DNA of 64,000 bases from Lacinutrix jangbogonensis (lineage in GTDB: Bacteria > Bacteroidota > Bacteroidia > Flavobacteriales > Flavobacteriaceae): assembly GCF_000797445.1 (NCBI RefSeq), contig NZ_JSWF01000024.1, positions 1 through 64,000 on the forward strand, read 5' to 3'. A program made the position numbers and the translations under genes. This document shows, one piece after another, positions 9,142 through 18,062 of this stretch; position 1 is the first letter of the stretch; the number at the start of each line of letters is the position of its first letter. The notes under the pieces were generated by a model. That model saw only the letters and a program-made list of their open reading frames with translations. It was not told the DNA's origin and made no database searches.

Positions 9142-9612
9142 ATGAGCTTAGACATTATTCCTTTTAATATTGAATTTTCAAAAGACTTTTACAAGTTAAA
9201 TATTGAGTGGCTTAAAACCTCTTTCTATGTTGAACCTTATGATGAAGAAGTCCTTTCTAATCCAAAAAAGTATATCATTAATAAAGGAGGCTATATCTTT
9301 TTTGCAAAACTGAATAATAACATTATTGGAACTTATGCTTTAATGCCATTACCTAAACAAGAGGCTTTCGAATTAACCAAAATGGCTGTTTCTCCAGAAT
9401 ATCGTGGACTTAAAATTGGTCAGCAATTAATAGAACATTGTATTCAATTTGCAAAAGCGGAGGAATTTAATAGGCTACTACTCTATTCTAGTAGAAAGCT
9501 TGAAAATGCAATCTATCTCTATAGAAAATTTGGCTTTAAAGAAATTGCTGTTGAAGATAATTGTCCATACAAACGTTGTGATATTAAGATGGAGTATTAT
9601 TTAGATGATTAA
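9142..9612 (+). CDS. GNAT-family N-acetyltransferase
   Basis: 156 residues of the GNAT fold, which transfers acetyl from acetyl-CoA to an amine. The acetyl-CoA-binding motif A is seen in LTKMAVSPEYRGLKIGQQLI (about 84-103), matching the V-x-P-x-Y-R-G-x-x-I-G-x-x-L consensus, followed by the LLLYSSRKLENAIYLYRKFGF motif B region typical of amine acetyltransferases. It is the last gene of the hutG operon and ends where the intergenic repeats start. The acceptor cannot be deduced. Confidence 0.85.
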   Translation: MSLDIIPFNIEFSKDFYKLNIEWLKTSFYVEPYDEEVLSNPKKYIINKGGYIFFAKLNNNIIGTYALMPLPKQEAFELTKMAVSPEYRGLKIGQQLIEHCIQFAKAEEFNRLLLYSSRKLENAIYLYRKFGFKEIAVEDNCPYKRCDIKMEYYLDD

Positions 9613-9816
9613 AAATGAATTGTCATTTCGAGAAGAGACGAAGGGACGACGTGGGAATTTCATGAAGCTACTAATACATAACAAACAGATTACCATTTTT
9701 CTAATGAAATAATGGCGTAATGACATATCATTATGTTATTATGAAAAACACTAAACTGCGGCGTCATTGCGAGAAGCTTTTTAGCGACTTGACAATCTCA
9801 TGAAATATCAATATCT
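9613..9816. repeat. degenerate intergenic repeats (GTCATTGCGAG type)
   Basis: Two imperfect copies of a dispersed element: TGTCATTTCGAGAAGAG... ending in TTTCATGAA (about 9620-9665), and GTCATTGCGAGAAGC... ending in AATCTCATGAA (about 9763-9803). A third fragment lies at 55161. They resemble the short palindromic GTCATTGCGAG...CAATCTCAT intergenic elements of flavobacterial genomes. Confidence 0.55.
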
Positions 9817-10120
9817 CTATTTATCAAAATAAAATAACCAACCATCAGATAAATCTTTCCACTCAGGATTTATTGAATTAATTGGTTTGCCTGTATTCTT
9901 TCTGTTTCCTTTCTTTATTTGTAATTCTCTAACTATGGCTTCATCTATAGAATCATATTCTTCACAATACACCAATTTATCACAATTATATTTTGAAGTA
10001 TATCCTTTAAAAGCTTTTGTTTTGTATTGGTTCAACTCTTTTTATTAAATTAGTTGATGACCCAACATAAATTGTAGTGTTGTTTTTATTACACATAAAA
10101 TACATATGGGATTTGTGCAT
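9817..10120 (-). pseudogene. frameshifted GIY-YIG nuclease-domain protein
   Basis: From ATG at 10120 the minus strand reads MHKSHMYFMCNKNNTTIYVG then SSTNLIKRVE, the N-terminal half of a GIY-YIG domain (degenerate GIY as MYF, YVG for YIG). The frame then breaks near 10035 and continues one frame over as NQYKTKAFKGYTSKYNCDKL then VYCEEYDSIDEAIVRELQIK and GNRKNTGKPINSINPEWKDL, the family's C-terminal half. A single-base insertion explains it. Intact family members (about 95-100 residues) are frequent in Bacteroidetes next to intergenic repeats, as here. Only the 72-residue second half remains as a long open frame. A sequencing error is the alternative. Confidence 0.75.
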
Positions 10121-10124
10121 TTAA

Positions 10125-10201
10125 AAACTTAGTTTTGGTTCATAAGATTACCACGCTTTTTTCTATTGAAAAGCTCGTAATTATGAACCAAAACTAAGTT
10201 T
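10125..10201. repeat. 77-nt hairpin with 21-bp perfect inverted repeat
   Basis: Left arm 10125-10145 (AAACTTAGTTTTGGTTCATA plus A) is perfectly complementary to the right arm 10181-10201. Inside, TTAC..CGCTTTT and AAAAGC..GTAA continue the pairing imperfectly around a loop near 10161-10168. The right arm touches the stop codon of the next minus-strand gene. It may be a strong terminator for that gene, or a miniature mobile repeat; there is no adjacent T run. Confidence 0.8.
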
Positions 10202-11949
10202 CACAAACCACTCAAAGAATCTAACTCACGTTTTAAACGCATTCTTTTTTGAGAATTTTTGATACTTTTAATAGAATCTACTTTACGTTGTAGTTCCTCT
10301 ACAGACAACTCCTTATTGTCTACATTGTCGATTGGGTTGATTGTGATTTTTTTAAGATCATCACCAACAACATCAATAATTTTTGTGTCTTCAACAAAAT
10401 AGTTACCTATACCTTCGCTAGAACGCCATGCTTCGTTTAATTGGTTATAAATCTCTTTCTCCCAACCACTTGGATGTTTAACATCTATCCAAATCACATC
10501 GCGATATTCGCTATCTATTATAGCCAAATCTGGAGTTGCTGCACCATCAAAATTATCTGAACCTTCTCGAATTGCAGAAATTGTTCCTAAGAAAAAGAGT
10601 CTTCTACGTCCTGCAATATCTTTAATATAGGGTCTAAATTCTACTGGCTTATTAACAGACCAATCAAATTCTTTACGCGATTCTATTACTTTTAAAGGCA
10701 TTGCCGAAACACCTGCATAACCTTGTTTCCTTGTTGCATGGTCGTAATAGTATAATATATCTGTTCCATCTGCTGGTACAAAAACACTGTATGTTAAACT
10801 TGTACGCTCATCTCCTACTGGCTCTAAACCAAACCAATGGTATAAACCACTGTAAGCGCCAATTTTAGTGTCTTCGAAATTAAAATCTGTTACAAATGGT
10901 TGCTGATTCTGGTCGTCTGCTAAATCCGGAATCTTAACTGCTGTTTCCATATTCCAAGGTAATGGATCGCTAAAACCACCTAAGAATTTTAAAGATTCTG
11001 CTTGTAGACGAGATACTTTCTCTGCTAATGTATTCTGTTTTGTTAAATATGGAAAGTTCTTCATTTTCTCTGGAGCGATGTATTCTCCTTTTCCAATGGT
11101 AATACGCTCTATATAATCTCTAGCATCATGTTCTCCGTTTGCAATAATCATAACACCACCAAAAGATGGATAAGGAAAAAAGAAGCCTTTCCATCGTATT
11201 AAACTTACAACTTCGACCCATTGTCCTGTATCGTTTTTCATATAAAACGTATCGCTTGGTTCATAATTTATAAGCATCCACGGATTAAAACGTTGCACAA
11301 CCGCATTGTAGGTGTTTCGGCTAAATTTAAGCGACTCACCAATAGCAAAGGTTACAGGAATCCTGTTTTCGTTAGAGAAGCGCGGAAATGGCGTTGTACT
11401 CGACACAGAAAAAACTTCTTCTGTATTATCTCGCAATCCTTGCCAGTAGTATTTCTCCGTTGGTTGGATTGCCATAGTCCATTTGTTTTCTCCATCTACA
11501 CGAACTAAATGAGGTAAGGACACATCCTTAGTTTCGCCAACACTCTCATTTCCCATAGAATGGATGTTTTTTAATGGCTGAATACGTTCGTTTTGCGTTA
11601 ATGGTAACGTACTAATATTAACTTTATTTAAATCGTTAAATACATTATACGTTTTCATATAATCGTATAATTCCATTTTCCATCCAACAAAATATAAAGC
11701 TCCAAAAAACACAGCTAATACTGCTAACATAAATATGCGTTTTCCTGTTGAAGCTTGCTTTCTAAAAAGCCTTAGCCCAAAGAAAAGGACTACTCCACAT
11801 AGTAAAATTATGAATATAAATTTTCTAACAAACAGCAACGCTGGTTGGTAATCGTCTCGCAGGAAGAATAATAATGCAATTACTATTAGACTTACAATGA
11901 TGACAATCCGCTTTTGTTTTCCGCCTTTATTCCAGTAGTTTTTTATCAT
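10201..11949 (-). CDS. large membrane protein of the AAA/coiled-coil cluster
   Basis: 582 residues with the start chosen at MIKNYWNKGGKQKR (ATG at 11949). An upstream ATG at 11979 would add 10 residues encoded by an intergenic palindrome, so I reject it. Three membrane segments at about 16-32, 40-57 and 71-90 are followed by a large soluble domain of about 470 residues, rich in aromatic residues and beta strands (YWQGLRDNTEEVFSVSSTTPF, FSRNTYNAVVQRFNPWMLIN, FEDTKIGAYSGLYHWFGLEP), and a basic helical C-terminus (LQRKVDSIKSIKNSQKRM). No family recognised. Last gene of the 19763-to-10201 cluster. Confidence 0.75.
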   Translation of the reverse strand: MIKNYWNKGGKQKRIVIIVSLIVIALLFFLRDDYQPALLFVRKFIFIILLCGVVLFFGLRLFRKQASTGKRIFMLAVLAVFFGALYFVGWKMELYDYMKTYNVFNDLNKVNISTLPLTQNERIQPLKNIHSMGNESVGETKDVSLPHLVRVDGENKWTMAIQPTEKYYWQGLRDNTEEVFSVSSTTPFPRFSNENRIPVTFAIGESLKFSRNTYNAVVQRFNPWMLINYEPSDTFYMKNDTGQWVEVVSLIRWKGFFFPYPSFGGVMIIANGEHDARDYIERITIGKGEYIAPEKMKNFPYLTKQNTLAEKVSRLQAESLKFLGGFSDPLPWNMETAVKIPDLADDQNQQPFVTDFNFEDTKIGAYSGLYHWFGLEPVGDERTSLTYSVFVPADGTDILYYYDHATRKQGYAGVSAMPLKVIESRKEFDWSVNKPVEFRPYIKDIAGRRRLFFLGTISAIREGSDNFDGAATPDLAIIDSEYRDVIWIDVKHPSGWEKEIYNQLNEAWRSSEGIGNYFVEDTKIIDVVGDDLKKITINPIDNVDNKELSVEELQRKVDSIKSIKNSQKRMRLKRELDSLSGL

Positions 11950-11955
11950 AACATT

Positions 11956-12024
11956 TTCCTGCAAAAGCAGGAATTTCATTAAATTAATTCTAAATTTTAT
12001 TTGAATTCCTGTTTTCGCAGGAAT
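11956..12024. repeat. two copies of the ATTCCTGC-GCAGGAAT palindrome
   Basis: TTCCTGCAAAAGCAGGAA (11956-11973) and ATTCCTGTTTTCGCAGGAAT (about 12004-12023). The same element recurs at 24018 and, degenerate, at 63446. It is a dispersed intergenic hairpin. Confidence 0.75.
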
Positions 12025-12029
12025 GACAA

Positions 12030-12557
12030 TTATAAATGTCCTTTATCCTTCAATCGTTGTCTCGCACTCTTTTTCGGAGCTTCAGGCTCTTCTTTTGTTT
12101 CTTTTATTGGTTCTTCATCAATTTTGTCATCTCTAGCTTCTAAATCTTTTATAAAATCCTTTCCTTTTTCAACGGTATCTTTTACAACATCTACTAAAGA
12201 ATCTCCTTTTTCATCTATTACTTCTGAGGATTTAAATACGAAATTTGCTAGGTAGGTTCCTACTAAAGTACCAAATAAACTTGGTGCTATTATTTGTACT
12301 AATCCCATATCGAATGGAATTAAAAATTGAATGATTACTATTACTAATAAATACAAGGCTCCCAAATACACTAAGCGCATTAAAAAGGATTGTTGATACA
12401 AAAAGCCTTTTTTGCTTCCTATTTTCATCTGTAAATCTTTTGAATAGAATAATGCATTAAAAAACTTATAGACTCTATTGCTCTTAGATTCTCTCCAATA
12501 GAGTACTATTCCAAATAAAATTGAACCAATAAATGTAATTATTTCGATTGTTAACAT
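12030..12557 (-). CDS. small membrane protein of the AAA/coiled-coil cluster
   Basis: 175 residues. Hydrophobic segments at about 3-20, 60-82 and 85-108 (IITFIGSILFGIVLYW; LVYLGALYLLVIVIIQFLI; IIAPSLFGTLVGTYLANFV), then a cytoplasmic acidic/basic tail rich in Glu, Lys and Pro (KETKEEPEAPKKSARQRLK). Family not recognised. It lies just upstream of the larger membrane protein on the same strand, separated only by a palindromic repeat, so the two probably form the membrane part of the same system. Confidence 0.7.
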   Translation of the reverse strand: MLTIEIITFIGSILFGIVLYWRESKSNRVYKFFNALFYSKDLQMKIGSKKGFLYQQSFLMRLVYLGALYLLVIVIIQFLIPFDMGLVQIIAPSLFGTLVGTYLANFVFKSSEVIDEKGDSLVDVVKDTVEKGKDFIKDLEARDDKIDEEPIKETKEEPEAPKKSARQRLKDKGHL

Positions 12558-12605
12558 TATTATTAAGTTTGTAGCACGAAGTTTGAAGTTCTCTATTCTT
12601 GCTGG

Positions 12606-12963
12606 TTAATCTTTGATTTTATTTCTAAAAGCAATCATCATATTCATTACGTTGAAACATGCTTCGTACTATTCGTTAAATTTTTATTCTTTTAAATACT
12701 TACGTCTATTCGCTTTATGTAAACAAGTTACAACTTCAGCTAAAGAGCGAATGAAATAACCCAAAAACTTTCTATACTCCTTTCTCGATTGCAAAAATAG
12801 AACCTTCAGAAATATTTAAAGCAATAGAATCTGTTGCTCGTTTAAGTTGTGATGATAAATTGTAAAGTTCGTCTTTTGGAAATGTTCTAGAAAGAAGGTT
12901 CATCTCTTCTCATAAATCCATTCCTTTCTGCTATATAATTAAACCTTCAAACTTAAATTTCAT
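12606..12963 (-). pseudogene. decayed four-helix-bundle (S23/IVP-like) protein gene
   Basis: Reading from ATG at 12963, the minus strand gives MKFKFEGLII, stop, QKGMDL, stop, EEMNLLSRTFPKDELYNLSS and QLKRATDSIALNISEGSI. After a frameshift it continues as KEYRKFLGYFIRSLAEVV, TCLHKANRRKYL and FNVMNMMIAFRNKI to TAA at 12606. This is the characteristic four-helix-bundle (23S rRNA intervening-sequence) protein of about 120 residues, with at least two nonsense changes and one frameshift. The stops replace the usual W and a small residue. It lies within the AAA/coiled-coil cluster as a dead insertion. The family resemblance is clear by eye. Confidence 0.8.
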
Positions 12964-13039
12964 TATTATATATAAATTACAACTGCTCGCTATGTAAAAC
13001 TTCCTACTTCAAGCTTCTAAACCTATGAGCATAAAAACG

Positions 13040-14275
13040 CTATATATTGTTACTGATTTCCTGGATTACCCAATCTTTTAAAGAGTCGCTCCAAGTAGTG
13101 TACGATTTGTAAAACTGTTCTTTATCGTACCAGTATAAAAATAACACATCTTTTGCAGAAACATTAATTAAAAGCTTCCAAATTAAATCTTGATGTTTAG
13201 CGTTTAACGATGAATGTGGTTTGTGTAAAGCTTCAAAAAACTTTAAATCTATAATATCTGCAATTTTATATTGGTTACTTAATTCTAATTTTTCGAGATA
13301 ACGTTCAACACTCATCACACGCTTTCTATCTTCTATAGGCAGCTTGTTTAAATAACTCTTATTTAATACTTTATCATTTAAGACATCTTTTATTGCATGT
13401 TGTGATTCTTTTATCGCTTCAGCAAAAATGAATTTTTTTATACGTTCATAACGTTCGGTTTTCACTTCAATATCAAGATCACATTCAATAATGATATGAT
13501 CTCGCAGTTTATCCATTAATTCAGGTTGCGAAATGTGATATATCAACACATCGTAAGTGGTGTCTTTAATTGCTTCTTTATGCCACTTTTCATCTTCGAA
13601 CACTACAATTTCTTTAATAAAATCTCGAAGCACGTAAACACCTCCAAAGGCCTTTGTATAAAACGAATTTGTTGTAATCTGAAGTTCATGTAATTCTAAA
13701 TCACGATGTCTTAAATCTCCATATTTTTTTGCAGATTCTAATAGTTGTGCATGAATATCTTCATCTATAAAATTATTGCCTTGCTTAAATGTATGCACAA
13801 GTTCTAACTGTTTTTTTCTAACGGTATCTAGATTATCTATTAAATGAAAATTGATATTTACTTCGTTATATTTTAAAACATCTAAAGGCTCGTAATAGGC
13901 ATCAATATTTTGATCGAAATCAATACATATCGCACTATCTCGTGTGATATTATTAATTTTAGCTTCATGAGTTCTAAACACATATTGCATCATTTCACGA
14001 TCGAAAGTATGAAATGGAACATAAACAGGTTTCCCTTTTTGTAAAGGTGAGATTAATATAGCATGCGGATTCGCCTCTCCATTATTTAGATAATGTAAGT
14101 TCTTTTTTTCTTCAGCAATTTCCGGACTCCAACCTTTACCATCTATAGAAAATGTTATTAGTTTGGTTGGCATAAAACCAAGTTTTACTAAACATTTATT
14201 ATAACGCTCGACCAACTTACCACTAATAGGAATGAGATCGCTTCTGAATAAATTTGCTTGTTTTAGTTTTTGCAT
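13040..14275 (-). CDS. uncharacterised protein, probably DUF6638 family
   Basis: 411 residues, soluble, no signal peptide or membrane segment. Landmarks are the N-terminus LFRSDLIPISGKLVERYNKC, GEANPHAILISPLQKGKPV near residue 85, FHTFDREMMQYVFRTHEAK near 110 and ICIDFDQNIDAYYEPLDVLK near 140. The C-terminal half is helical and charged. From memory this matches proteins annotated as DUF6638 in Flavobacteriia; I cannot verify that here. Its start codon overlaps the stop of the NUDIX gene by one base (TAATG), so the two are translationally coupled. Function unknown. Confidence 0.75.
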   Translation of the reverse strand: MQKLKQANLFRSDLIPISGKLVERYNKCLVKLGFMPTKLITFSIDGKGWSPEIAEEKKNLHYLNNGEANPHAILISPLQKGKPVYVPFHTFDREMMQYVFRTHEAKINNITRDSAICIDFDQNIDAYYEPLDVLKYNEVNINFHLIDNLDTVRKKQLELVHTFKQGNNFIDEDIHAQLLESAKKYGDLRHRDLELHELQITTNSFYTKAFGGVYVLRDFIKEIVVFEDEKWHKEAIKDTTYDVLIYHISQPELMDKLRDHIIIECDLDIEVKTERYERIKKFIFAEAIKESQHAIKDVLNDKVLNKSYLNKLPIEDRKRVMSVERYLEKLELSNQYKIADIIDLKFFEALHKPHSSLNAKHQDLIWKLLINVSAKDVLFLYWYDKEQFYKSYTTWSDSLKDWVIQEISNNI

Positions 14276-14853
14276 TAAATTAAATTATTAATCTGCGCGT
14301 ATTGCAATAGTATAATGGTTTTAGCATCTTCAATCTCACCAGTTTCAATGCCTTTTAAAGCGGACTCAAATGACACCTCCAAAACTTCGATATCTTCTTG
14401 TTCGCTTTCTAATCCTCCTCCTGCACTTACTTTCATTTCAGCACTATATTCTCCAATAAAATAATATAGTTTTTCGGTTAATGCTCCTGGCGAAGAATAA
14501 GCTTCAAAAACCTTTTTTACATTTTTTATTCTATAACCAGTTTCTTCTTCAACTTCTCTAATAACACATGTTTCAGGGTTATCTTTATCTAACATCCCAG
14601 CACATGTTTCTAATACAAAACCAGATTTAGAGTCGTTTAAAAAAGCTGAAATCCTAAACTGTTTCACCAAAATCACAGTTCCTTTACCCTTATTATATAA
14701 AAGAATTGTTGCGCCATCTCCTCGATTATAAGATTCTCTTTTTTTACGAACCCAATCACCAGAACTCATTTTATAATCAAAAGACATTTCACTCAAAGTT
14801 GCCCAACCTTTGGACAATGTTTTATCTATTATGTTTTTTATTCTGCTTGCCAC
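14275..14853 (-). CDS. NUDIX hydrolase, NudK/YffH-like nucleoside diphosphate sugar pyrophosphatase
   Basis: 192 residues. The NUDIX box is seen at about 100-122 (GMLDKDNPETCVIREVEEETGY: G-x5-E-x7-REVxEExGY). The N-terminal half (RKKRESYNRGDGATILLY and VILVKQFRI) matches the YffH/NudK subgroup, which hydrolyses GDP-mannose or ADP-ribose-like nucleotides, better than the MutT type. Translation must start at GTG 14853: the only upstream ATG is followed at once by a stop, and the next internal ATG would remove conserved N-terminal strands. It is coupled to the DUF6638-like gene by a 1-bp overlap. A cytoplasmic nucleotide hydrolase inside a membrane/AAA cluster is notable. Confidence 0.88.
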   Translation of the reverse strand: MASRIKNIIDKTLSKGWATLSEMSFDYKMSSGDWVRKKRESYNRGDGATILLYNKGKGTVILVKQFRISAFLNDSKSGFVLETCAGMLDKDNPETCVIREVEEETGYRIKNVKKVFEAYSSPGALTEKLYYFIGEYSAEMKVSAGGGLESEQEDIEVLEVSFESALKGIETGEIEDAKTIILLQYAQINNLI

Positions 14854-14920
14854 CTACATTTTTATTCTAGTAATTAACTCCTCTTTCTTACTATTTCCTT
14901 TAGGACATTAGAATTCATAT

Positions 14921-16834
14921 TTAATTACCAAAGCTATCTCTAGCCTTTAAATCAATATTCATTTGGTTGACTCTTGCATCTACTTTACGCTTAAAGTCTG
15001 TATCTGCAATAGTAGCCACATTATCCAAATAGCGCACAACTTCTTGTCTTCTAATATCTGAAAAGTTTAATCCCCTCATGTTTTGCTTCATTAATTCCTG
15101 AAGCATATTAAATTTTGTGTCGTAATCTTGTTTGAAATAAATCTCAGGCTTATCGAACCAATCTTGTTCTAAATCGAAATCTGTTAAACGTAATGAAATT
15201 GCAGATTGAATATTCCTAACATCTCGAGATGAAAAGAATGGAAATATTTTCTGAATTTCTTTATATAAACCTGCATAAAACAGATGGTCATTGGTGTTAT
15301 GAAGCTTTTCCGCTTTATCGTAAGCCTCTAAAACTCTGGCTTCACTTGGTTTTTCGACACTATTTAAAATGTCTCCCATATTTTTAGCTAAACCTTGATC
15401 TTTTAAATATTCGTAGTCTTTAGGACTTGCCATATTAACGAAATCCGGCATTGTTTTATCCAGTTTCCTCCACCACAAATGATCTTGATCTAAAAAATCG
15501 TGTTCTGTTCGAGCGCCATCAATTTTAAAACGACCTTGTACACGAGAAATCACAGCTTTATCTAGCATTTCTGGTAAATTGGTGAATAATCCAATAGAAC
15601 TATTTCCATAGTTTACTGCATAAGCACCTTCAGTATATCTTAGAAAAACACCAATAACTTCTTTTACACCTGCTGAGACACCTTGTGAAGTTCTTTCCTG
15701 TAGATTATTCTCTGCATCATCAATAGGAGCAAAAATTAACTTTGAAGGATCTTGCATCGGTTTCATCCACTCTACCATTTTTTCGGCAGAACCACCTTGA
15801 AAGGTACTAATTAAAGTATCTGGCATTGGGTGAAATAAAAATGGAATATCTAAATTATCGCAATGTTCTTTTAATCGTGTGGCAATGGCAGCAATAAGCA
15901 TACTCTTTCCTGTTCCTGGAATTCCGTAGCCCATAAAAACTGGCATAAAACCACCTAGTTCTTGAAACGGATTCTTTTTAGCCTCGAAATCATAACTCAA
16001 CATGCGTTCTGTTAAACGCCTTGCAAAGTGCTTTGCATCTCGATTTCCTACTATTTGCTCAAACTGAATTTTATTAAATTCTATGCTTTTTGCTGTTCCT
16101 GCAAAAACATTGTCCCAACCCGAAATAGCAAACTCACTGTTCTCCAGTTTGTAGGTTCTATCGACAATGGTTTCAGTATATTCTAAGCTACTTTTACGCA
16201 ACTGAATTTCGTCTATTAAGGCTTCAAAATAAACAACTGTAAAATCGATTACATCTTTATCGCTTTTAATAATATCTGGATGACCTAAATATTTATCAAA
16301 ATAAAACAAACTACACGCAATACCTTTTAGAGGTGACATTAACGACACTTCAGGAAGTCCAGCAAATTTCTGTTTCATAACAGATAAATCGTCCGATGCC
16401 AATGGTTTTAAATTATGTAAAATATTATAAGCCATTGAAAACAACATAAATGCTGTTGCCGTTTGCATTTTACTTTCAAACTCACGCTTTCCGCTAGAAT
16501 CTAAAGCAGACTTGCGTTCGTATAAGCTTGATAAACCTGAAGCATCGTAATAACTATCTTTTACCCAAATACCTAAAGCAATACCTTCTTGTACTGCAAA
16601 AAGCGTCTGATTTAAATGCACAGGGATGGCAATAGAATCTGGTAACAATCGCTTTTTTAAAGCTAAAATGGTTTTAGAAACCGAAGTAATATCATTTGCT
16701 CCACTGCCATTATTAGCACGTGACAAATACAGTAATATTGATTCGTCTTTAGCGTCTTTATCTTTATTCTTGGCTCTTGCACCTTGTTCCCATTGTACAC
16801 TTTTTAAATAACCGCTGGCTTCGTCTCGAAGCAT
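14921..16834 (-). CDS. classic-clade AAA ATPase
   Basis: 637 residues. A helical N-terminal region of about 290 residues is followed by one AAA module: Walker A GIPGTGKS (304-311), a pore-loop-like STFQGGSAEKM (343-353), an altered Walker B LIFAPIDDAE (367-375, with DDAE where the classic clade has DEID), sensor-1 FTNLP (Asn419) and arginine-finger candidates R431 and R435 in SRVQGRF. The arrangement is closest to FtsH/Vps4-type classic AAA proteins, but there is no protease domain. It probably remodels a partner protein from the same cluster. Gene order places it between the NUDIX gene and the unknown 351-residue protein. Substrate unknown. Confidence 0.85.
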   Translation of the reverse strand: MLRDEASGYLKSVQWEQGARAKNKDKDAKDESILLYLSRANNGSGANDITSVSKTILALKKRLLPDSIAIPVHLNQTLFAVQEGIALGIWVKDSYYDASGLSSLYERKSALDSSGKREFESKMQTATAFMLFSMAYNILHNLKPLASDDLSVMKQKFAGLPEVSLMSPLKGIACSLFYFDKYLGHPDIIKSDKDVIDFTVVYFEALIDEIQLRKSSLEYTETIVDRTYKLENSEFAISGWDNVFAGTAKSIEFNKIQFEQIVGNRDAKHFARRLTERMLSYDFEAKKNPFQELGGFMPVFMGYGIPGTGKSMLIAAIATRLKEHCDNLDIPFLFHPMPDTLISTFQGGSAEKMVEWMKPMQDPSKLIFAPIDDAENNLQERTSQGVSAGVKEVIGVFLRYTEGAYAVNYGNSSIGLFTNLPEMLDKAVISRVQGRFKIDGARTEHDFLDQDHLWWRKLDKTMPDFVNMASPKDYEYLKDQGLAKNMGDILNSVEKPSEARVLEAYDKAEKLHNTNDHLFYAGLYKEIQKIFPFFSSRDVRNIQSAISLRLTDFDLEQDWFDKPEIYFKQDYDTKFNMLQELMKQNMRGLNFSDIRRQEVVRYLDNVATIADTDFKRKVDARVNQMNIDLKARDSFGN

Positions 16835-16895
16835 GTCTAGTTCATTTTTTTTATTGGAAATGTTGAATTGTGTTCCATTTATTAGTCTTCAGTTG

Positions 16896-16999
16896 GCAGT
16901 CTTCAGTAGGCAGTATCACTCTGCTTTTCTTACTCTTGCTTTGTTAGTATTCTTTTATTTACACTCCAAATTAACTGCAAACTGCCTACTGCAGACTGC
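16896..16999. repeat. imperfect inverted repeat (GCAGTC-GTAGGCAGT type)
   Basis: Left arm 16896-16914 (GCAGTCTTCAGTAGGCAGT) pairs with right arm 16981-16999 (ACTGCCTACTGCAGACTGC) at 18 of 19 positions, with further related AGTC/AGTT motifs outside. It fills the intergenic gap inside the cluster. Such CTGCCTACTGC elements are dispersed in Bacteroidetes genomes. Confidence 0.75.
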
Positions 17000-17006
17000 G
17001 TACTTT

Positions 17007-18062
17007 TTATTTCATTTTAAGATCTGCTACTCGAAAAGGTGGTTTTGCCAGCTTATTCATAATTTCAGGATTCTTGTTATATAATAATTGAATGATACGA
17101 TGTGGTGCAAATACATACTTTTGCTTTACGATATCGCTCCACCTTTGTAACGTTTGCTTAGTAAAGTAACCACCTTCTTTAAATTCACTACCAGAAAAGA
17201 CTTCGTCTATTTTAAAGGATAAGGCGTAAGATTCTAATGGCACTTCTTTTTTAGCGATACTTTCTAAAATACTATGCGTTAAAATGTTTTCGTCTTTCGC
17301 AAAAATATTATGGAATGGTCCTAAATCAATACGTTTTATATGCTTTGGTTTTACATTTTTTAAACGCCTATCTATACCATAAGCCATTGTATCTAATGCC
17401 ATTTTTCTATCGGCTACATTTTTTAAAGCCTCGTAGATTTCTTCTTTTTCGTCATCAGGATTTTTCCCATCATAATAAAAATACATAAAACAAATGAATG
17501 GTCTGTTTAATGAAACATCATAAAAACTCCAACTTATCATGTATTCGGCTTGACTCCCTTTTTCTGCAGTTATAATTTTACCTTGCACAAAACGGTTAAA
17601 AATATACTTTTGTTCTACCGAAGTGTAATACACAATTGACGCCGCTTGAAAGAGTTTATCGCGTTTTATGGGTTCTTTTTTATGCATTAATTGCGTTAGA
17701 AACTCTTCTTGTAATTCTGAAACGTCTTTTAACTTATTTAAGTAATTATCGCGTAATGATAAGTCGTTATATAGGTAACGAAACTCAAGATAATTAGGGA
17801 AACCTGAATCTGTTAAATCGACTTTCATATTATCTTCGTCGTCGTACATGTATTTTACACGCATAGCTTCGATGGAATACAGAAGTAAATCGCTGTATTG
17901 CTTAAAATACGTCATCTCTTGTTCGGTACACAGTTTATTGAATTGCACACTAGTAATGAGTTCTTTTAAAGCGAAATCTACTTTTCTATGATAGAACACG
18001 TATTGCTCTTTACTATCTAAAACAGCAGAATCTAACGGCGTTACTATGTGGTTTAATGACAT
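17007..18062 (-). CDS. uncharacterised protein of the AAA/coiled-coil cluster
   Basis: 351 residues, soluble, mixed alpha/beta, no signal peptide. Helices dominate residues 20-130 (VDFALKELITSVQFNKLC, YLEFRYLYNDLSLRDNYL). A central strand-rich part follows (AEYMISWSFYDVSLNRPF then ICFMYFYYDG), and a C-terminal stretch ends PPFRVADLKMK. No catalytic motif or known family recognised. It lies between the coiled-coil gene and the AAA gene on the same strand, so it may link the two, for example as an adaptor; this is inference. Confidence 0.75.
   Translation of the reverse strand: MSLNHIVTPLDSAVLDSKEQYVFYHRKVDFALKELITSVQFNKLCTEQEMTYFKQYSDLLLYSIEAMRVKYMYDDEDNMKVDLTDSGFPNYLEFRYLYNDLSLRDNYLNKLKDVSELQEEFLTQLMHKKEPIKRDKLFQAASIVYYTSVEQKYIFNRFVQGKIITAEKGSQAEYMISWSFYDVSLNRPFICFMYFYYDGKNPDDEKEEIYEALKNVADRKMALDTMAYGIDRRLKNVKPKHIKRIDLGPFHNIFAKDENILTHSILESIAKKEVPLESYALSFKIDEVFSGSEFKEGGYFTKQTLQRWSDIVKQKYVFAPHRIIQLLYNKNPEIMNKLAKPPFRVADLKMK

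Noticed and set aside
11949-11979. Upstream ATG at 11979 as the start of the large membrane protein
   Set aside because: It would translate the ATTCCTGC palindromic repeat (MKFLLLQENV) into protein; ATG 11949 gives a normal N-terminus.
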